A DNA stretch of 64,000 nt from Lytechinus variegatus (Eukaryota > Echinodermata > Echinoidea > Temnopleuroida > Toxopneustidae), in assembly GCF_018143015.1 (NCBI RefSeq), contig NC_054758.1:6745001-6809000 (forward strand), read 5' to 3'. The translations under genes and the position numbers were made by a program. Of the stretch, positions 13,246-24,721 are shown one piece after another. How positions within the stretch are numbered: the first letter of the stretch is position 1; the number at the start of each line of letters is the position of its first letter. Below the pieces are notes generated by a model. It had not been told where the DNA came from, did not search any database, and worked only from the letters and a program-made list of their open reading frames with translations.

Positions 13246-13690
13246 ATACCCCCATCTCACTAGATAGCGATTCCGCTGCGATCGTCAAAAATCGACAAAG
13301 CGTGGTATATCGTAGCTTGAACGTGGCTTGATCTTTCCAATCTTCTCCGTCGTACCTTGATCTTTTCTGAAGCGGCAAGGATCGCCACCATCTTCCTGGT
13401 CGCCACAGAATTTTGAACATGTTCAAAACTTACGTAGCGAGATCACGGAGGTGCTAAAGCGCATCACAATCGAGTCAAGAGCGTATTACAAACGACATAT
13501 TCGTAGCTGTAACGGAGCTCCAACGCTTAAAGCGTAGTAAAAGCGCATTAAAAGCGGTATCGATCGTCCGTGTTTTCAGGCCCGTTCTCAAGACATTTCT
13601 GCTACGCTGCTTCCGTTTACAAGGAGACTGCCTTGCACTCGACACGCTTCACACCGTTTCCACCACGACGCTTTCCCTTTGGGTGGCAAG
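13246..13690. mobile_element. Left arm of interrupted Harbinger-like DNA transposon
   Basis: It begins ATCTCACTAGATAGCGATT, and the right end of the segment at 19261-19527, reversed, begins ATCTCACTAGGATGGCGAT; both continue with a (A/G)CAAAGCGT(A/G)G word. The two arms are held apart by a YR retroelement fossil. The arm contains the palindrome GAATTTTGAACATGTTCAAAA-like word at about 13409-13429, also seen in the 12653-13210 element. Pairing is imperfect, so the arm is old. Confidence 0.45.
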
Positions 13691-13702
13691 TGGCACACGG
13701 TT

Positions 13703-13818
13703 CATCCTAACATCGTTTACCACATAATATCACCCATAGCAACGATCACATTCAGATGTCACTCTAACAAAAAAACAAATATACACTATTTTGGGGATAT
13801 AGCCTGCCGAGCTACTAG
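13703..13818. repeat. Direct repeat, distal copy, at 3' side of the YR element
   Basis: It begins GTTCATCCTAACATCGTTTA and ends in GGGGATATAGCCTGCCGAGC. It matches 14350-14470 with only a few differences and is in the same orientation. Confidence 0.85.
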
Positions 13819-14349
13819 CACGTAGATATGGCATTTATTTCACATAAATTATCAACATTTTCATTTTTCAAAGTATAAAAACAACTTCTAACAAATTCTG
13901 TCTGAGAATAATACATATATAATGTTTTTATACCTCTTAACATTAATCATGTGAAGTCATAACTAATTAATCTGTTATGCCTTAACCCTATATTATGCCC
14001 GGGTTTAAAAAACAGAGATAGAACTGAATCAGCACTAAACTCTGAAAAAACCCTATGGCCACCGCAACTTAAACTTTGATGTAACAACGTCTCCTACCAA
14101 TTATCATTTTTTAATTCACTCTTTAAAAGAACTCCTATTAAAAAACGTGCTGGTGTGCGGTCCTAGAATGACTTCCCCTACAACACTACACCCTTACTTC
14201 GCATCCCCTCTTTTCATATTCAAATGAAACACCTTCGGCGCAACGGAATTGAATAATTCCGTCACGCATGCCGGAGAACAATTAGTGTTCGCCACTTATT
14301 GCCGTATAAACAACATTTGCCAGCTATACGATGTAACGCTGGCAAATAC

Positions 14350-14470
14350 ATGTTCATCCTAACATCGTTTACCACATAATATCACCCATAGCAGCCATCA
14401 CATTCAGATGTCACTCTAACAAAAAAACTAAATATACACTATTTTGGGGATATAGCCTGCCGAGCTACTA
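14350..14470. repeat. Direct repeat, proximal copy, at 3' side of the YR element
   Basis: Same sequence as 13703-13818, about 530 bp apart. The arrangement repeat-spacer-repeat downstream of the recombinase is what Ngaro-type elements show. Confidence 0.85.
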
Positions 14471-14809
14471 TAGGATACTACAAAGAAGTGGAAAAGGTTT
14501 GACTAAACCTCAATCAGAGATAAAATAGAATAAAGGAAAAAAAATATAAAAACCAATCTCTATCTTCTCGATCTTATTTACGTCATTGTGATTTTGCTGA
14601 CTTGTAATGATTCAGAATCAAACTTTTTTTTAAGGAAATATGCACTCTTTTTGACCTATGCAAATATCGCTGGCAATAGTGTGTTCCTGAAATCACCTTG
14701 AAACGTTTAATTTAATTTAACACAATATCACGTATCCTTGTACAAAGTTTGTTCAAACATATCTCTACGTCAGTCACTAGTATTATACTGTATACATCAC
14801 TAGTAAACC

Positions 14810-15840
14810 ATATTACAAATTTAAAACTTGAGATACAGCGAGCCTGTCCTCTAAACTATCTTCCACATATCCATCCTTCGCCTTTTCCCCTTTCCATCTA
14901 CCATGCCTCTTCCATACTCTGTCATTTACTTTTGCCCTGGCAGCTGCCGTGGCTCCACTTGCCCTCAAAGAATGGAGACCAATGTTTAAATCACCGCTTA
15001 CCTCCTTGAGACGAGCGACAACTGTTTCACGTGTTCTCGTATAGCTCATTTGCTTATTTTTATGTATCAGAAACTTTCTTCCCTTATTTGCATATGCAGG
15101 TTTAAATAAAAAATTATCTGATTTCGGATCTATCCCTGCAATCTCCATATACCTCTTAAAAATTGGACAAGCATTTGTTTTCCCCTTTACAAATAACTAC
15201 ATCATCTCCTTTTCTGTACTGATCTGTCTTACTCTTTGAAATGTGTACGGACATATGATCATCGTAAAAACTGATATCACTGCATTTTAAAGATCTGGCC
15301 TCATCGAATCTAAAAAATCCACTGAAGCAAAGAATAATGAATGCTAAATCACGAAGAACAAGAACATCATGAGTATCAGAATGTTTGTCACAAAGATTTA
15401 TAATCTGCTCATTCGACAATATGTCCCTTTTTGACACTTTCTTAACGTTTTCCCTCTTAGCTGCTTCAACAATATTTATTACAAAATTATTAGCTGTAGG
15501 GTCTTGATAACCTCTCAAATTATGAAACCATTTAATGGCGTATAAATCACCTTGAATGACACTTGGAGATTTTCCTCCGTCGATCAAACTCGTCAGGCAT
15601 AAAGCTAATTGAATAGACTCAGCCGGGATCGCTCTGCCACCCTCTGTGGTAATAAATGTTTCCCATCTCTTAAATGCTGAATAATACTTGTTAACAGTCC
15701 CATCACTTCCCGAATGCACCAGGTGAGATGCCATGCTATCTGATAGTTTCCGAAGCTTGCTGGTAACTGCTCCCGATGCCTCTACTTCATCTGAAACCGC
15801 CTTGCGTAGACCTAAACCTGTTAAAACAAAAAACACGTCT
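14810..15840 (-). mobile_element. Tyrosine recombinase region of the YR fossil
   Basis: The N-terminal part has a core-binding-like pattern (GTVNKYYSAFKRWETFI). The catalytic part has the arginine region (FSGFFRFDEARSLKCSDI) and, further on, an H-x-L-R box (GLHSLRASGATAA) and W-x-x-H-G-R-W before the expected tyrosine region (GYVEDS). The family cuts and joins the circular DNA intermediate into the genome in place of an integrase. Part of a broken element; position approximate. Confidence 0.75.
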
Positions 15841-16349
15841 AAACTTGGAATTTAACAGCTAACATTGTGAATCCCGGTTTCGGAGAACCGAAAATACCAT
15901 TATTACCTCTCCCCTTCTCTACTTCATTACAGGAAAATATGAAATACTCCCTGACAAACGGCTTAAATTTCTCTCCTTGTGAAATTTTTGGCCAATAAGG
16001 TGCAGATTTCCACTGCGGCACGATTAGAGTGCCTGCGGCCTTCTCCTGTATCGCTTCATCGATAACTCTCGCTGCCAATCGAGGTGGGGCCGGTACCCAC
16101 CAATTTACTTCATTACTCCACGTTTGCTTAAATGCATCGACCCCTCTTGATGTTAGACAACCCCATCTTGAATTAAATTTTGCACACTTTGTGTTATAGT
16201 CACAAGCAAACCTGTCGAATGTGTGTGGCCCCCATTTTCGATCTAAAAAATCAAATAATGTTGAACTAATACACCAATCATCACTGTCTGATACTCTGCT
16301 AAGACTATCTGCCTTCTTATTCCGTTCCCTTGGAATCCATACTACGTCT

Positions 16350-16670
16350 ATACCTTAATGGTAAACCTCGCATGTCTGGTGGATATCAATCGCAATCTCC
16401 TGCAATTGTCTGTTTTTACTGCCTTTTTGCACAATACTTTTGACATTTCTATTATCCGTATAACAACGAATATTATGCCCTTCCAGGCATGGTCCAAGTG
16501 ATTTCAAAGCTCTATTTAGAGCTTCCATCTCTCTCCATGAAGAACTGTATTTTGATTCAAACTCTCTCCAAGAGCCAACCACTTCCAGGTTTAAATCTTC
16601 ACAAATGAACGCTCCATAACCTGTACCTGAAGCATCAGTAAACATATTGAAATTACACGACTTCATTTGT
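16350..16670 (-). mobile_element. RNase H region of the YR fossil
   Basis: FTDASGTGYGAFI at its start is the RNase H first-strand D motif, SWREMEALNRAL the E motif and CYTDNRNV the next D motif. It directly follows the reverse transcriptase region, as expected for a DIRS-type polyprotein. Confidence 0.75.
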
Positions 16671-17460
16671 GAAAAGGTATGCCATTAAATCTATCCATGT
16701 TCTTGTACCAAAAAAGTAGCTCTTTTTCTGCTTCATCCGACAGTAATACTGGCGCATTCCACAATGCCCGACTATTAATGCACTTAAAAACATCTCTTGT
16801 CTTCAGTTGAACCATCGAACCCACAGCGGGCTGCATAAATATGATTTGACCAGCAATTCCTGTTAAATCCCGCACTGGAATTAATCTCTTCCCACTATTT
16901 GCTTTCACTAGAATACTTTGGATAGATTGTTTGCATTTACAGATCCTTTCCTTTGTGATTTTTACCACCCCATCTATGAAATTCCAAGACAATCCCAACC
17001 AAATAGCCTCTTTTGGGGGCATCCATTCACACTTGTCTTCAGCAAGAATAAAACCAAGCTTGCCCAAATCAGAGCTAATCGTCTCGCTAACCTCATTAGC
17101 TTCATCTATGTTACTGCATCCTGCGATACCATCGTCAAGAAACATGACCACCCTTTTCCCCTGTGATCTCCAGTATGTTATTGGAACCCTGGTCACCTTT
17201 GTAGAGATGTAACCGGCAGTTGAAATTCCAAAGGGTAATACATTGAATTGAAAGTATTTTGTTTGACTCTCAAAATCCCAAGAAAAACCAAGATATTGCC
17301 TGTGCCCTTGCAATATTTCTATGTGATGGTATGCTGACTTCAAATCAAAAGTAAAAACATAGTCCCCCTTTTGGAAAGTGTCCTTACCAACTGATGCATC
17401 TTCGTACTTAAATTTATTCTTGTATAAATGCGGGTTGATATGCCTACAATCCATTACAAG
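16660..17460 (-). mobile_element. Reverse transcriptase region of the YR fossil
   Basis: CRHINPHLYKNKF, FTFDLKSAYHHIEI (motif A), FQFNVLPFGISTAGY (motif B) and VVMFLDDGIAG (motif C with the D-D pair) are in the right order. The FxDLKSAYHHI form is typical of DIRS-order elements. Part of a broken element; position approximate. Confidence 0.8.
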
Positions 17461-18480
17461 CCTGCGTTTGCCTTTTTTTATCAGAAACTGTCAAGGGATT
17501 TAGCACTGTGGGTCTTAATTCTCCTTCAGATATACAACCTTTCTCTAATAACTTATCAATTTCATCCTTAACGAAATCTGAATGGATCAATGACGACCTG
17601 TTATGAATCTCTTTGCTAACTGGCAAAGTATGCAACGGTAGTTTATATCCGTTTTCGATAACATCCAAAATCTCTTCACTAGCCCCAAAATTGGACCATG
17701 TATCCCAATTTTGTTTCAGCCTCCCGACAGGAGAGGCTTTCTTATTTCCAGAACTTGCAATTTCATCATCAGTATTTTTGTATCCTTTTTCTCTCATATT
17801 CTCTGAGGGCTTTGATTCTTTTCCCATATCATCATGAATCAATACAAAGTCACTTATCTGATCTCTGCTTGCCCTGGCTTGACACTCATTCCTCCAGTGT
17901 CCCGGTTTCCCGCATGAAAAGCAAAGACCCGGCTTCTTGCGTTCATCCGAAGATCCTCCAGCACCATGATGAATAGATGTGGTGTAAATCTCCTGCTCCT
18001 TGACGTTGGGACGCCACGATGCCTTGCTCCCGCCATAAGGTTGAAAACGCCTCGGCGCTATTTTCTTTCCTTTCTTGCTCTTCCTCTCTTCTCTCGTTTC
18101 TGCTTTCATCATGAGCTTTTCATCTTCTCAATTATCGGCCAATGTGTTCCTCTCATATTCGGCAACCAACTTCCACCCTAATGGCGAACTGTCCGCCATT
18201 TTTTTTATCAATTTCTGTCTTTTTTCAACTAAGTCTATACCTTCGATTATTTTGTCCTTCGCACCTGCGACAGCTCCTGACGTATCATTGGATTCGTTGA
18301 GACATTGCTCGGCCTCTTTCAGTTTCCTATGAATTTTCACATTCACTTTATGCTGCTCTTCGTTGCCTTTACGCTGAAACTTAAAGTTCTCGGTGTGCAT
18401 TTCTTCTATCTTTGCAACTTGTGCGACGTTTTCGAATATACCTCCCAGAAAAAGGACCAAAAAGGGGAAACTGCCCAAGC
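17450..18480 (-). mobile_element. Gag-like region of the YR fossil
   Basis: It contains one CCHC zinc knuckle, CFSCGKPGHWRNECQ, typical of retroelement nucleocapsid proteins, preceded by a lysine- and glutamate-rich, probably coiled-coil stretch. Part of a broken element; position approximate. Confidence 0.65.
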
Positions 18481-18699
18481 TGTTATGCCGGCGGTCAAAG
18501 AGGAAGAATAAGAGGTTATGGTGGTGGTAGAGGAGGAAGAGGAGGAGGGGGTACAGGAGGAGGATGTAAATCTTACTGCTGAGCCAGCTGGAAAGAAAGA
18601 AAAAAGACGCTCACATGTCTTCATAACAAAATGGGTTACCTCCGCAAAAATATATAAATTGACTATGTTTTAAAAATAGAATGAATTCTAACTACAGTG

Positions 18700-19527
18700 A
18701 CAGTAGAAAATATTAAAATTTTGTTAATGATTCGATCACTGATGTAGTGATTAGGAAAGCACACTTCATGGGGATTCTGGCATTGTGCCCCCCCCCCCCA
18801 TTATGAGTGCTCTCACATCAGTAGACTTCTTTTTGTAAGAAAATTTGAAAGGAATTTACCTAACAATTTTGAGTGACAACTTTTGTGGAAAAAAATAGAA
18901 TATCAAAGATTTTTATGCTACTTTATGAAATTCTGGATGCATCCCTCATATCAACTATTAGGCTCATTGACATCTTTCGAATGAAATTTAATAGTTATTG
19001 TATATTATGACTTCAGTGAGAGCCAGGATCGGACCCAGCATCTTTTTGGCCTCCTCCTTCTTCTGTCCTCGTATTCAACTTCTGATGTTGCTGTATAAAA
19101 TGTATAAGTCCAACCAAATTCTGGACATCCATCTTGGTCGGAGGTTGGCAATCGACTGAAAAATGTCTCATGTGCCGCGATTAATATGCCGATTGCTTGA
19201 AATCGTTTCAAGAGCCCATCATGAACGTAACACAATCGCTCCATTTGTAGTACCACCGTACCGAGGTCCTAATTAGCGTATGAGCCTCGTTGTAAGGTCG
19301 CCTTGATCGCAGAAGCAGCGCATCACATCTGTCTCAAATCGTGGCAAGAGAGTGACAGCGTCGTATTATCAGCGTATTACCATCGCCTTCAGCGCAGGTC
19401 CGCCGCAGGGAAGTTGCAGTGCAATCGCCTCGCAGGCTAAAGATAGAATTCGAGGACGATTCTGCTACGCTTTGCGGGATTTAGACAGATCGCGATGGTC
19501 GCCATGATCGCCATCCTAGTGAGATAA
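18700..19527 (-). mobile_element. Right arm of interrupted Harbinger-like DNA transposon
   Basis: The right end carries an inverted repeat matching 13246 onward. Inside is a short frame (19005-19256, minus) resembling the N-terminus of PIF/Harbinger transposases. A poly-C run lies near 18788-18800. The rest of the transposase is not in the window, so besides being interrupted the element lost its middle. Confidence 0.4.
19005..19256 (-). pseudogene. Possible Harbinger-like transposase, N-terminal fragment
   Basis: 83 codons ending in RRRRRPKRCWVRSWLSLKS. The arginine run followed by W-V-R-x-W-L resembles the start of PIF/Harbinger (HARBI1-type) DDE transposases. Nothing of the catalytic domain follows; the fossil retroelement lies immediately beyond. 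The match is a short, biased motif and could be chance, but the surrounding terminal inverted repeats support a DNA transposon. Confidence 0.35.
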
Positions 19528-19548
19528 TGCGATATTTTGTCAAGTGGT

Positions 19549-19872
19549 GTTCTTATGAACCTGGATTTTCGTCTAATTTAAACTCTGGTCTAAGGTTTGC
19601 GGTTCAAGTACCAATAAATTGTGACAGGTGTCTCTAACAGTACAAGTTTAGCTGTCATCTCACTTGACACTAAAATTAGTTGTCACAGACTTAGAATAAT
19701 TACTGGAATTGTTTTCTTCTTTATTTGCATTAAAACGTGACAAAGGAGCCAAGCAAGGAATGGAAACATAAAAAGTGAATGCTATTGGACATTTCGGGCT
19801 TCCAGTAATTTTAACACAAAGAATAACCGTGGCCTTAGGTAAACCAGACTTCAGAATACTGGCTACTGGTTC
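19549..19872. repeat. Diverged relative of foldback family FB1
   Basis: The left side (GAACCTGG...TCTAATTTAAACTCTGGTC, then TTTGCGGTTCAAGTACC) and right side (GTAAACCAGACTTCAGAATACTGG) resemble the FB1 terminal repeats at 3397-3708, but with many changes. The inner loop does not match. Low certainty. Confidence 0.35.
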
Positions 19873-20019
19873 TAAAAGATGCATAATGTTATATTCATAT
19901 CCTCTAATTTCAATAGAACAGCCAGGACGGTGTGAAGTCAAGCCAGAAGCCAGTGGTTCCCTTAGTTCCACGGAAGCCGCTCATTGGCCAACTTCCAAAA
20001 AAGGTGAAGAAATGCGATG

Positions 20020-20623
20020 AAAGGTCAAGTCCACCCCAGAAAAAGGTTGATTTAAATAAATATAGAAAAATTAAACATGAATAACGCCGAAAACTTCATC
20101 AAAATTGGATGTAAAAAAAGAAAGTTATGACATTTTAAAGTTTCGCTTATTTTTCACAAAACAGTTCTATGCTCAACTCAGTGATATGCAAATGAGAGAG
20201 TTGATGATGTGACTCATTCACTATTTCTTTTGTTTTTTATTGTTTGAATTATACAATATTTTAATTTTTACGAATTTGAAAATTAGGACCCCCTTGCTTG
20301 AATAACAAAATGTTAAAATAATGGATTTCCATGTTTTCAGGGAGAAATTAAACTTTCTTCACATGACGATACCGAGAAAAGCAAAATATTTCATATTTCA
20401 TGTAATAAAATACAAAAGAAATAGTGAGTGGGTGATGTCATCGGTCCCCTCGTTTGCATACCGAACGGGATGTGTATATAACTGTTTTGAGAAATTAGGG
20501 GAAACTTTAAATGTTAGAACTTTCTTATATTGCATCGGATTTTGATGGAATTTTCATCTTTATGCTAGTTTGATTTTTCTCTATTTATTTAAATCAACAT
20601 TTTCTGGGGTGGACTTGACTTTT
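20020..20623. mobile_element. Non-autonomous element with about 50-bp inverted ends
   Basis: The left end AAGGTCAAGTCCACCCCAGA and the right end reversed AAAGTCAAGTCCACCCCAGA both continue with TGATTTAAATAAATA. The loop holds two related blocks (GATGTGACTCATTCAC.. and GTGAGTGGGTGATGTCATC) that also pair. Non-coding. Confidence 0.8.
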
Positions 20624-21056
20624 AAGGAAAAGTGGAACGGACAGGAGGAAGGGAAGGAAAAGAGAAGGCTATTGAATATAACAAGGGTAAAGAAATAAAT
20701 GGAAAAGGGAAAAAATCAAGTCATTATATAAAGCACAGATTGGGTCACTCTTTGGGCTCACACTACCCTGAGTTGGATAGTAATCTGCCCAAGAGTATAA
20801 CATGGTAATAAATTAATCCGTTTTATGTCAAATATGCACAAATTATTTTACTCAAGATTCGAGTTTTGTTATTTTGTACGCATCATGTTCATGATTACAA
20901 AAAAGTGCTGAATATGAAAAAAAGTTCGCTTGATTTAAGTGACGAGATGCGTATTTCTTTCCCGAGTTCCAACAATCAGTCTCTGATTCAGAGTACCTTA
21001 ATTGTTTTGGTGTACTTTACTTTCGAAAAAGATGATAGTTCGTACCCGGTAAACGT
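20624..21056. other. No supported gene
   Basis: AT- and GA-rich DNA between the inverted-repeat element and the 3' end of the receptor gene at 21057-22394. It may hold that gene's 3' untranslated region, but I see no clear poly(A) signal pair. Confidence 0.3.
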
Positions 21057-22394
21057 TCACTGTCGAGTTTCATCGTCTGTTTCAGCAAATGAATTCACGC
21101 AGCAGTTGTTACGAAGGTTTGATATCCTACATGATTTTGAATCGCAGCTCCAGCGATCTAAAAACAAAAACCTACGAAAGTTCCTTCTGAAATGAACATT
21201 CGTAGCGGCGTAGATGATAGGGTTGATCGCTGAATTGCACCAGAGGAGATAAGACGTAATTTCCCAGACTAGGTCATTCGTGCATTCAAATCTGCAAATG
21301 GCGTAGACAATGCTGCAGATGTTGTATGGCGAATAGCAGAGAAAATAGCAGCAACTGAGAGTGGTGAGAACAATCGCAGCCTTCCTATGTCTAGAGATGG
21401 TTCGTTTAAGAGCCTTGTTTGCAATCAATCTGCCATTCAGTTGGTCTTTATCAATAGCTTGCTGGGGAAGTGAAGATGTGAAGACACGAATAGTTCTTAC
21501 GTCAGTCATGGGGATCCTTGCATTGAAAGGGTGGTCCAATGGGTCACCCAAAGTGTGCTGATCAGATCTGTATTGTGGCAAATCTTCAAGCTCTTCTGTT
21601 TCTAGTTTCGAAGAAGTGTGCGTTGGTGAAATAACGTGCGTGAGACTAGGGCGGAATTTCTTTGTAAGGTCCTTATCAGACGTTTTTCTTTCAGTTTCAG
21701 GTTGAAAAATGGGTCTATCGATGTGTCCAATGCCAAGACTTCGATGTCCTTTATCCGGTAAATCATCAATGTCGTGACTATCCCCGATCACTCCAACAGA
21801 TCGTCTCCTTATTTTGATGTAAACAAGAACATTAAAGATCAAGAGAATAGTAAAAGGTATCACAAATTCTATAAAATTTACCACAATTGTTGCTTTTACG
21901 TTTGTCAAAAAATCCATCTCACAATTCGCAGAATAATCAAGGGTGCCGCTTCCGAAAAGACCTTTCCAGCCAAATGCTAAAGTTCCGTAGAAAATCAGGC
22001 ATGTCATCCAAGAGGCGGATAATGCTATTCCAACTCGTCTTTTTGTCTGGTAGCTTTTGTAGCCAATGCCCATTGTAAGCAGACAGTAACGGTCCCAGCT
22101 GATCATGAGCATGGTGAGGGTGGACATCAGTGTCAACGTGAATTCCAATGTGGACCAAAGCTTACAGAATGTCTCTCCGAAAGACCAGTGGCCTTTGACG
22201 ATGTCAACAAGGTTAAAGGACATGACAACGCTTCCAACAATTAGATCAGTGATGGCTAGGTTTACGATAAAGAGGTTAGCGATTTTGGATCGAATTTGGG
22301 CATCACGGATATATGCAACGATTACAAAGATGTTCCCGATAACCGTGACGGCGATGATTGTCAAGAGAGTCATCGACACTGCAGAAAGCAGCAT
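21057..22394 (-). CDS. Histamine H3-like amine-type GPCR (E3.32/E5.46 form)
   Basis: A seven-helix plasma-membrane receptor, probably coupling an amine-like signal to G proteins. Visible landmarks: TM1 G-N21 (1.50), TM2 LAITD50 (2.50), C77 and C158 (ECL disulfide), W-D101-R-Y (DRY), TM5 E176-FVI-P180, TM6 CYSP356Y, ECL3 C367xxxC371, TM7 LLWCNSAINPIIY. The TM5, ECL3 and TM7 forms point to the H3/H4 group. Odd points: E84 at 3.32, where aminergic receptors have Asp, and Tyr354 at 6.48 instead of Trp. ICL3 is long (about 140 residues). The frame opens at TM1 with no N-tail; an in-frame TAG sits nine codons upstream and a good acceptor (TATCTATCTTGTTTATCAG) lies just before the ATG, so an upstream exon may encode the N-tail. 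It is the most diverged of the six local receptors. The ligand is unknown. Confidence 0.88.
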   Translation of the reverse strand: MLLSAVSMTLLTIIAVTVIGNIFVIVAYIRDAQIRSKIANLFIVNLAITDLIVGSVVMSFNLVDIVKGHWSFGETFCKLWSTLEFTLTLMSTLTMLMISWDRYCLLTMGIGYKSYQTKRRVGIALSASWMTCLIFYGTLAFGWKGLFGSGTLDYSANCEMDFLTNVKATIVVNFIEFVIPFTILLIFNVLVYIKIRRRSVGVIGDSHDIDDLPDKGHRSLGIGHIDRPIFQPETERKTSDKDLTKKFRPSLTHVISPTHTSSKLETEELEDLPQYRSDQHTLGDPLDHPFNARIPMTDVRTIRVFTSSLPQQAIDKDQLNGRLIANKALKRTISRHRKAAIVLTTLSCCYFLCYSPYNICSIVYAICRFECTNDLVWEITSYLLWCNSAINPIIYAATNVHFRRNFRRFLFLDRWSCDSKSCRISNLRNNCCVNSFAETDDETRQ

Positions 22395-22425
22395 GACTGC
22401 TGATAAACAAGATAGATACTACAGA
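22395..22425 (-). promoter_or_regulatory. Possible splice acceptor before the first Met of the 21057 receptor
   Basis: On the minus strand a pyrimidine-rich run ends in TTTATCAG, 5 bases upstream of the ATG. Because the frame lacks the N-terminal tail that the paralogues have, a 5' exon joined here would make sense. I could not identify that exon upstream. Confidence 0.35.
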
Positions 22426-23319
22426 AACATGTGAGTGTGTGCTAGTTTTGACGGGATTTTCTTCAATAATCAGAGGAAACGTAACATTACATTTAGACGA
22501 AATATGGTTTTCTTCCCAGATCCACGCTTAGCAGGTTGCTCAACCGAAAGAGTGTTCTAATATCCAAGGAGGTGACGTTGTAGACCTACTATGACCCAGT
22601 GAAAACGGGAAGCAAAATGCTGGCTAGATATTCCCTGGTTCATGAGCATACATTTGCTGACTGTCCAATTAGAGGATGTAAATACATATCTTTGAAATTG
22701 ACAGATGAAATTCAAGTCCATGTTTAGTAAGTGCAGAACATGCTACTATTGATTGCACGGTAAACAAAAAGAAACTCTACTCATTTCCGCAATTCCCTTT
22801 TTTCATCTAACTGTGTGTGCATTATCAATAGGCAGCTCTAATATTGTCCCGTAGTCCCTTAACCAACAGATGCAATTACACTTTCAAAAGATTCCATATT
22901 GTAATTCGTGTCTTATTACACACACCTACTGAAAATTTACAAATGATACCAGATCCTTCCTGTCGATCAGGACGATGTTTGCTTTAATTTAAAAAGATGT
23001 TAAACACACTCCAGGGTTACTCAGTTTTAATTGCAAAATGCATTATAGAATGTGTTTGCCTACACTTGATCTTTCCACCACGTCACCAAATTTTCGGTTC
23101 GAAAGTACAATCATCTATATACTAGGTGGTGTTTGCACTGTTTTGGTTCGCTTACCCCCTGTAATATGGAAACGGTTGGTTCTGAAAAAAGGTCTATGTG
23201 ATTTTCAGAAATCGACTGGTGATGGATGGAAGGCATTCCACTACCTGCCATTTAAATTTTATTTCTTATTTGTTTCGAACCCTCAGACCAAAAACCGAAA
23301 TATAGATTTTTTTGACCTA
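22426..23319. other. No supported gene; upstream region of the 21057 receptor
   Basis: Possible promoter or first-exon territory for the minus-strand receptor. No distinct motif that I can defend. Confidence 0.3.
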
Positions 23320-24721
23320 CATGTACATGTATCTCCGACTGGCATTCCCGGATGCAACTTTGCTCATTGGAAATGATGCCTGGATTTCCATTGTATTTGC
23401 TGTTTCTCATGCCTATTTGCCACATTAATTTCCATTGCAGTCAAATCTAAGCAGGTAGCCATGATTTCTTTTGCACGTTCAATCAGAATTTTCAGGTAAT
23501 TACCCTTCATAAGGAGCGCCGGTTTTTCAAAAATGCACGGTGTTCAAACATTTGCAGACAAATTCAGGACATGAAAATGGGCAGAATTATGAAGCGGTTT
23601 TATTAGTGAATGAATTACATACAGTGTTTGATTTTTCGAAAGGTTCATGTTACATGAATAAAACATAATGGCGATTAAGATGGCAATCATTCGGCTGATT
23701 TATTATTATTTGATTTGTTTCGCAATAAAAAAAAATCTAGGTGTGAAGCAGACGGAAAGAAGAGGAAACGAAGTTAGAAATTGAAGTTATTTCTGTTCAA
23801 AGTTTTATGTGTGTGACAGAGCTATACCATTCTATGGCTATGCATCTCAAGATTTTAAAACAAAATAATGTATTACTCAAAGCATAACTAGCAGGAGGTA
23901 AAGCATCTCTAATCCAACATTTATCCGTGAAAGATTGTTCTGACCAAGTCCTAGAAACTCTTCAGGCGCCAAGTGGTTCATTTAGGCACCTGTACCTGCT
24001 CTGTATCATTTTTGCAGGATTTGGGGGTCAGCGTCTTTCACAGCGGTTTAGTTATTGCTGTTGTTACTATTTTGTACCTGACGGGAGAATGACCCAAAAC
24101 AGTATTCCCACTTCATAGCACGACCCAGTCTCTTATAAAGGTTACTAGTTGATCCAATGTAGGCAATTAATTAAAGTCAAAACGAATATCGAATATATAT
24201 ATGGTTTCTAAATATATAAATAAGTGTTGGCATTAGTTTTAAGTGATTAGCGTATTCTCTGCAGTTATCATAATATACATGTATCATAACATGCATAAGC
24301 TGGATTAATTCGATCACTTTCTGAATTATAGGTAAGTTTTGCAAAGCAAACATTTTCAAACTTGTCAATTAGTTCAGAAAGAGAAGTTACCTGGTTATCC
24401 AGGTGTCAATCGTTTCATGTTTTGTTTAATAAAGGAAAGTTTCACTACATGTACGTTAAAAAAATTGCAGTGTATCTATTATAGAGATTACAACTTTTTA
24501 CACTATCTAGGAATAACTATCTCAGTGATTTTGCTGAACCTGTCACCTAAATACTTACATCGCATTTTCTCACCATAGAAACAACTTTCCATTTTTTGTG
24601 CCTTCTCTTCTAAGAACAAAACAAAGTTAAAACATTGGGTTTATATAAGCAGATATGATCTCTGAACTATGTACACAACCTTTCTATTGCAATTAATTAT
24701 AGACAGGCACCCATGTGTCTA

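Larger units (their letters stand above)
13700..18650 (-). mobile_element. Fossil tyrosine-recombinase retrotransposon (DIRS order, Ngaro-like)
   Basis: On the minus strand the order is a gag-like region with a CCHC zinc knuckle, reverse transcriptase, RNase H, then a tyrosine recombinase instead of an integrase; this order and the recombinase define DIRS-type elements. A direct repeat of about 115 bp occurs twice at the 3' side (13703-13818 and 14350-14470), which fits the split direct repeats of Ngaro elements better than the inverted ends of DIRS1. I could not recognise the matching 5' terminal repeat near 18.5-18.7 kb. The coding region is broken in several places (roughly four to six), so it is a fossil. 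Boundaries are approximate. It appears inserted in a Harbinger-like transposon. Confidence 0.8.

Noticed and set aside
12637-13426. Several 65-110 codon frames in the G+C-rich region
   Set aside because: They are by-products of the repetitive, palindromic CGTGAACTCGTCG words; no domain is recognised and frames on both strands look alike.
20321-20545. 74-codon frame
   Set aside because: It lies inside the 20020-20623 inverted-repeat element, with no family motif.
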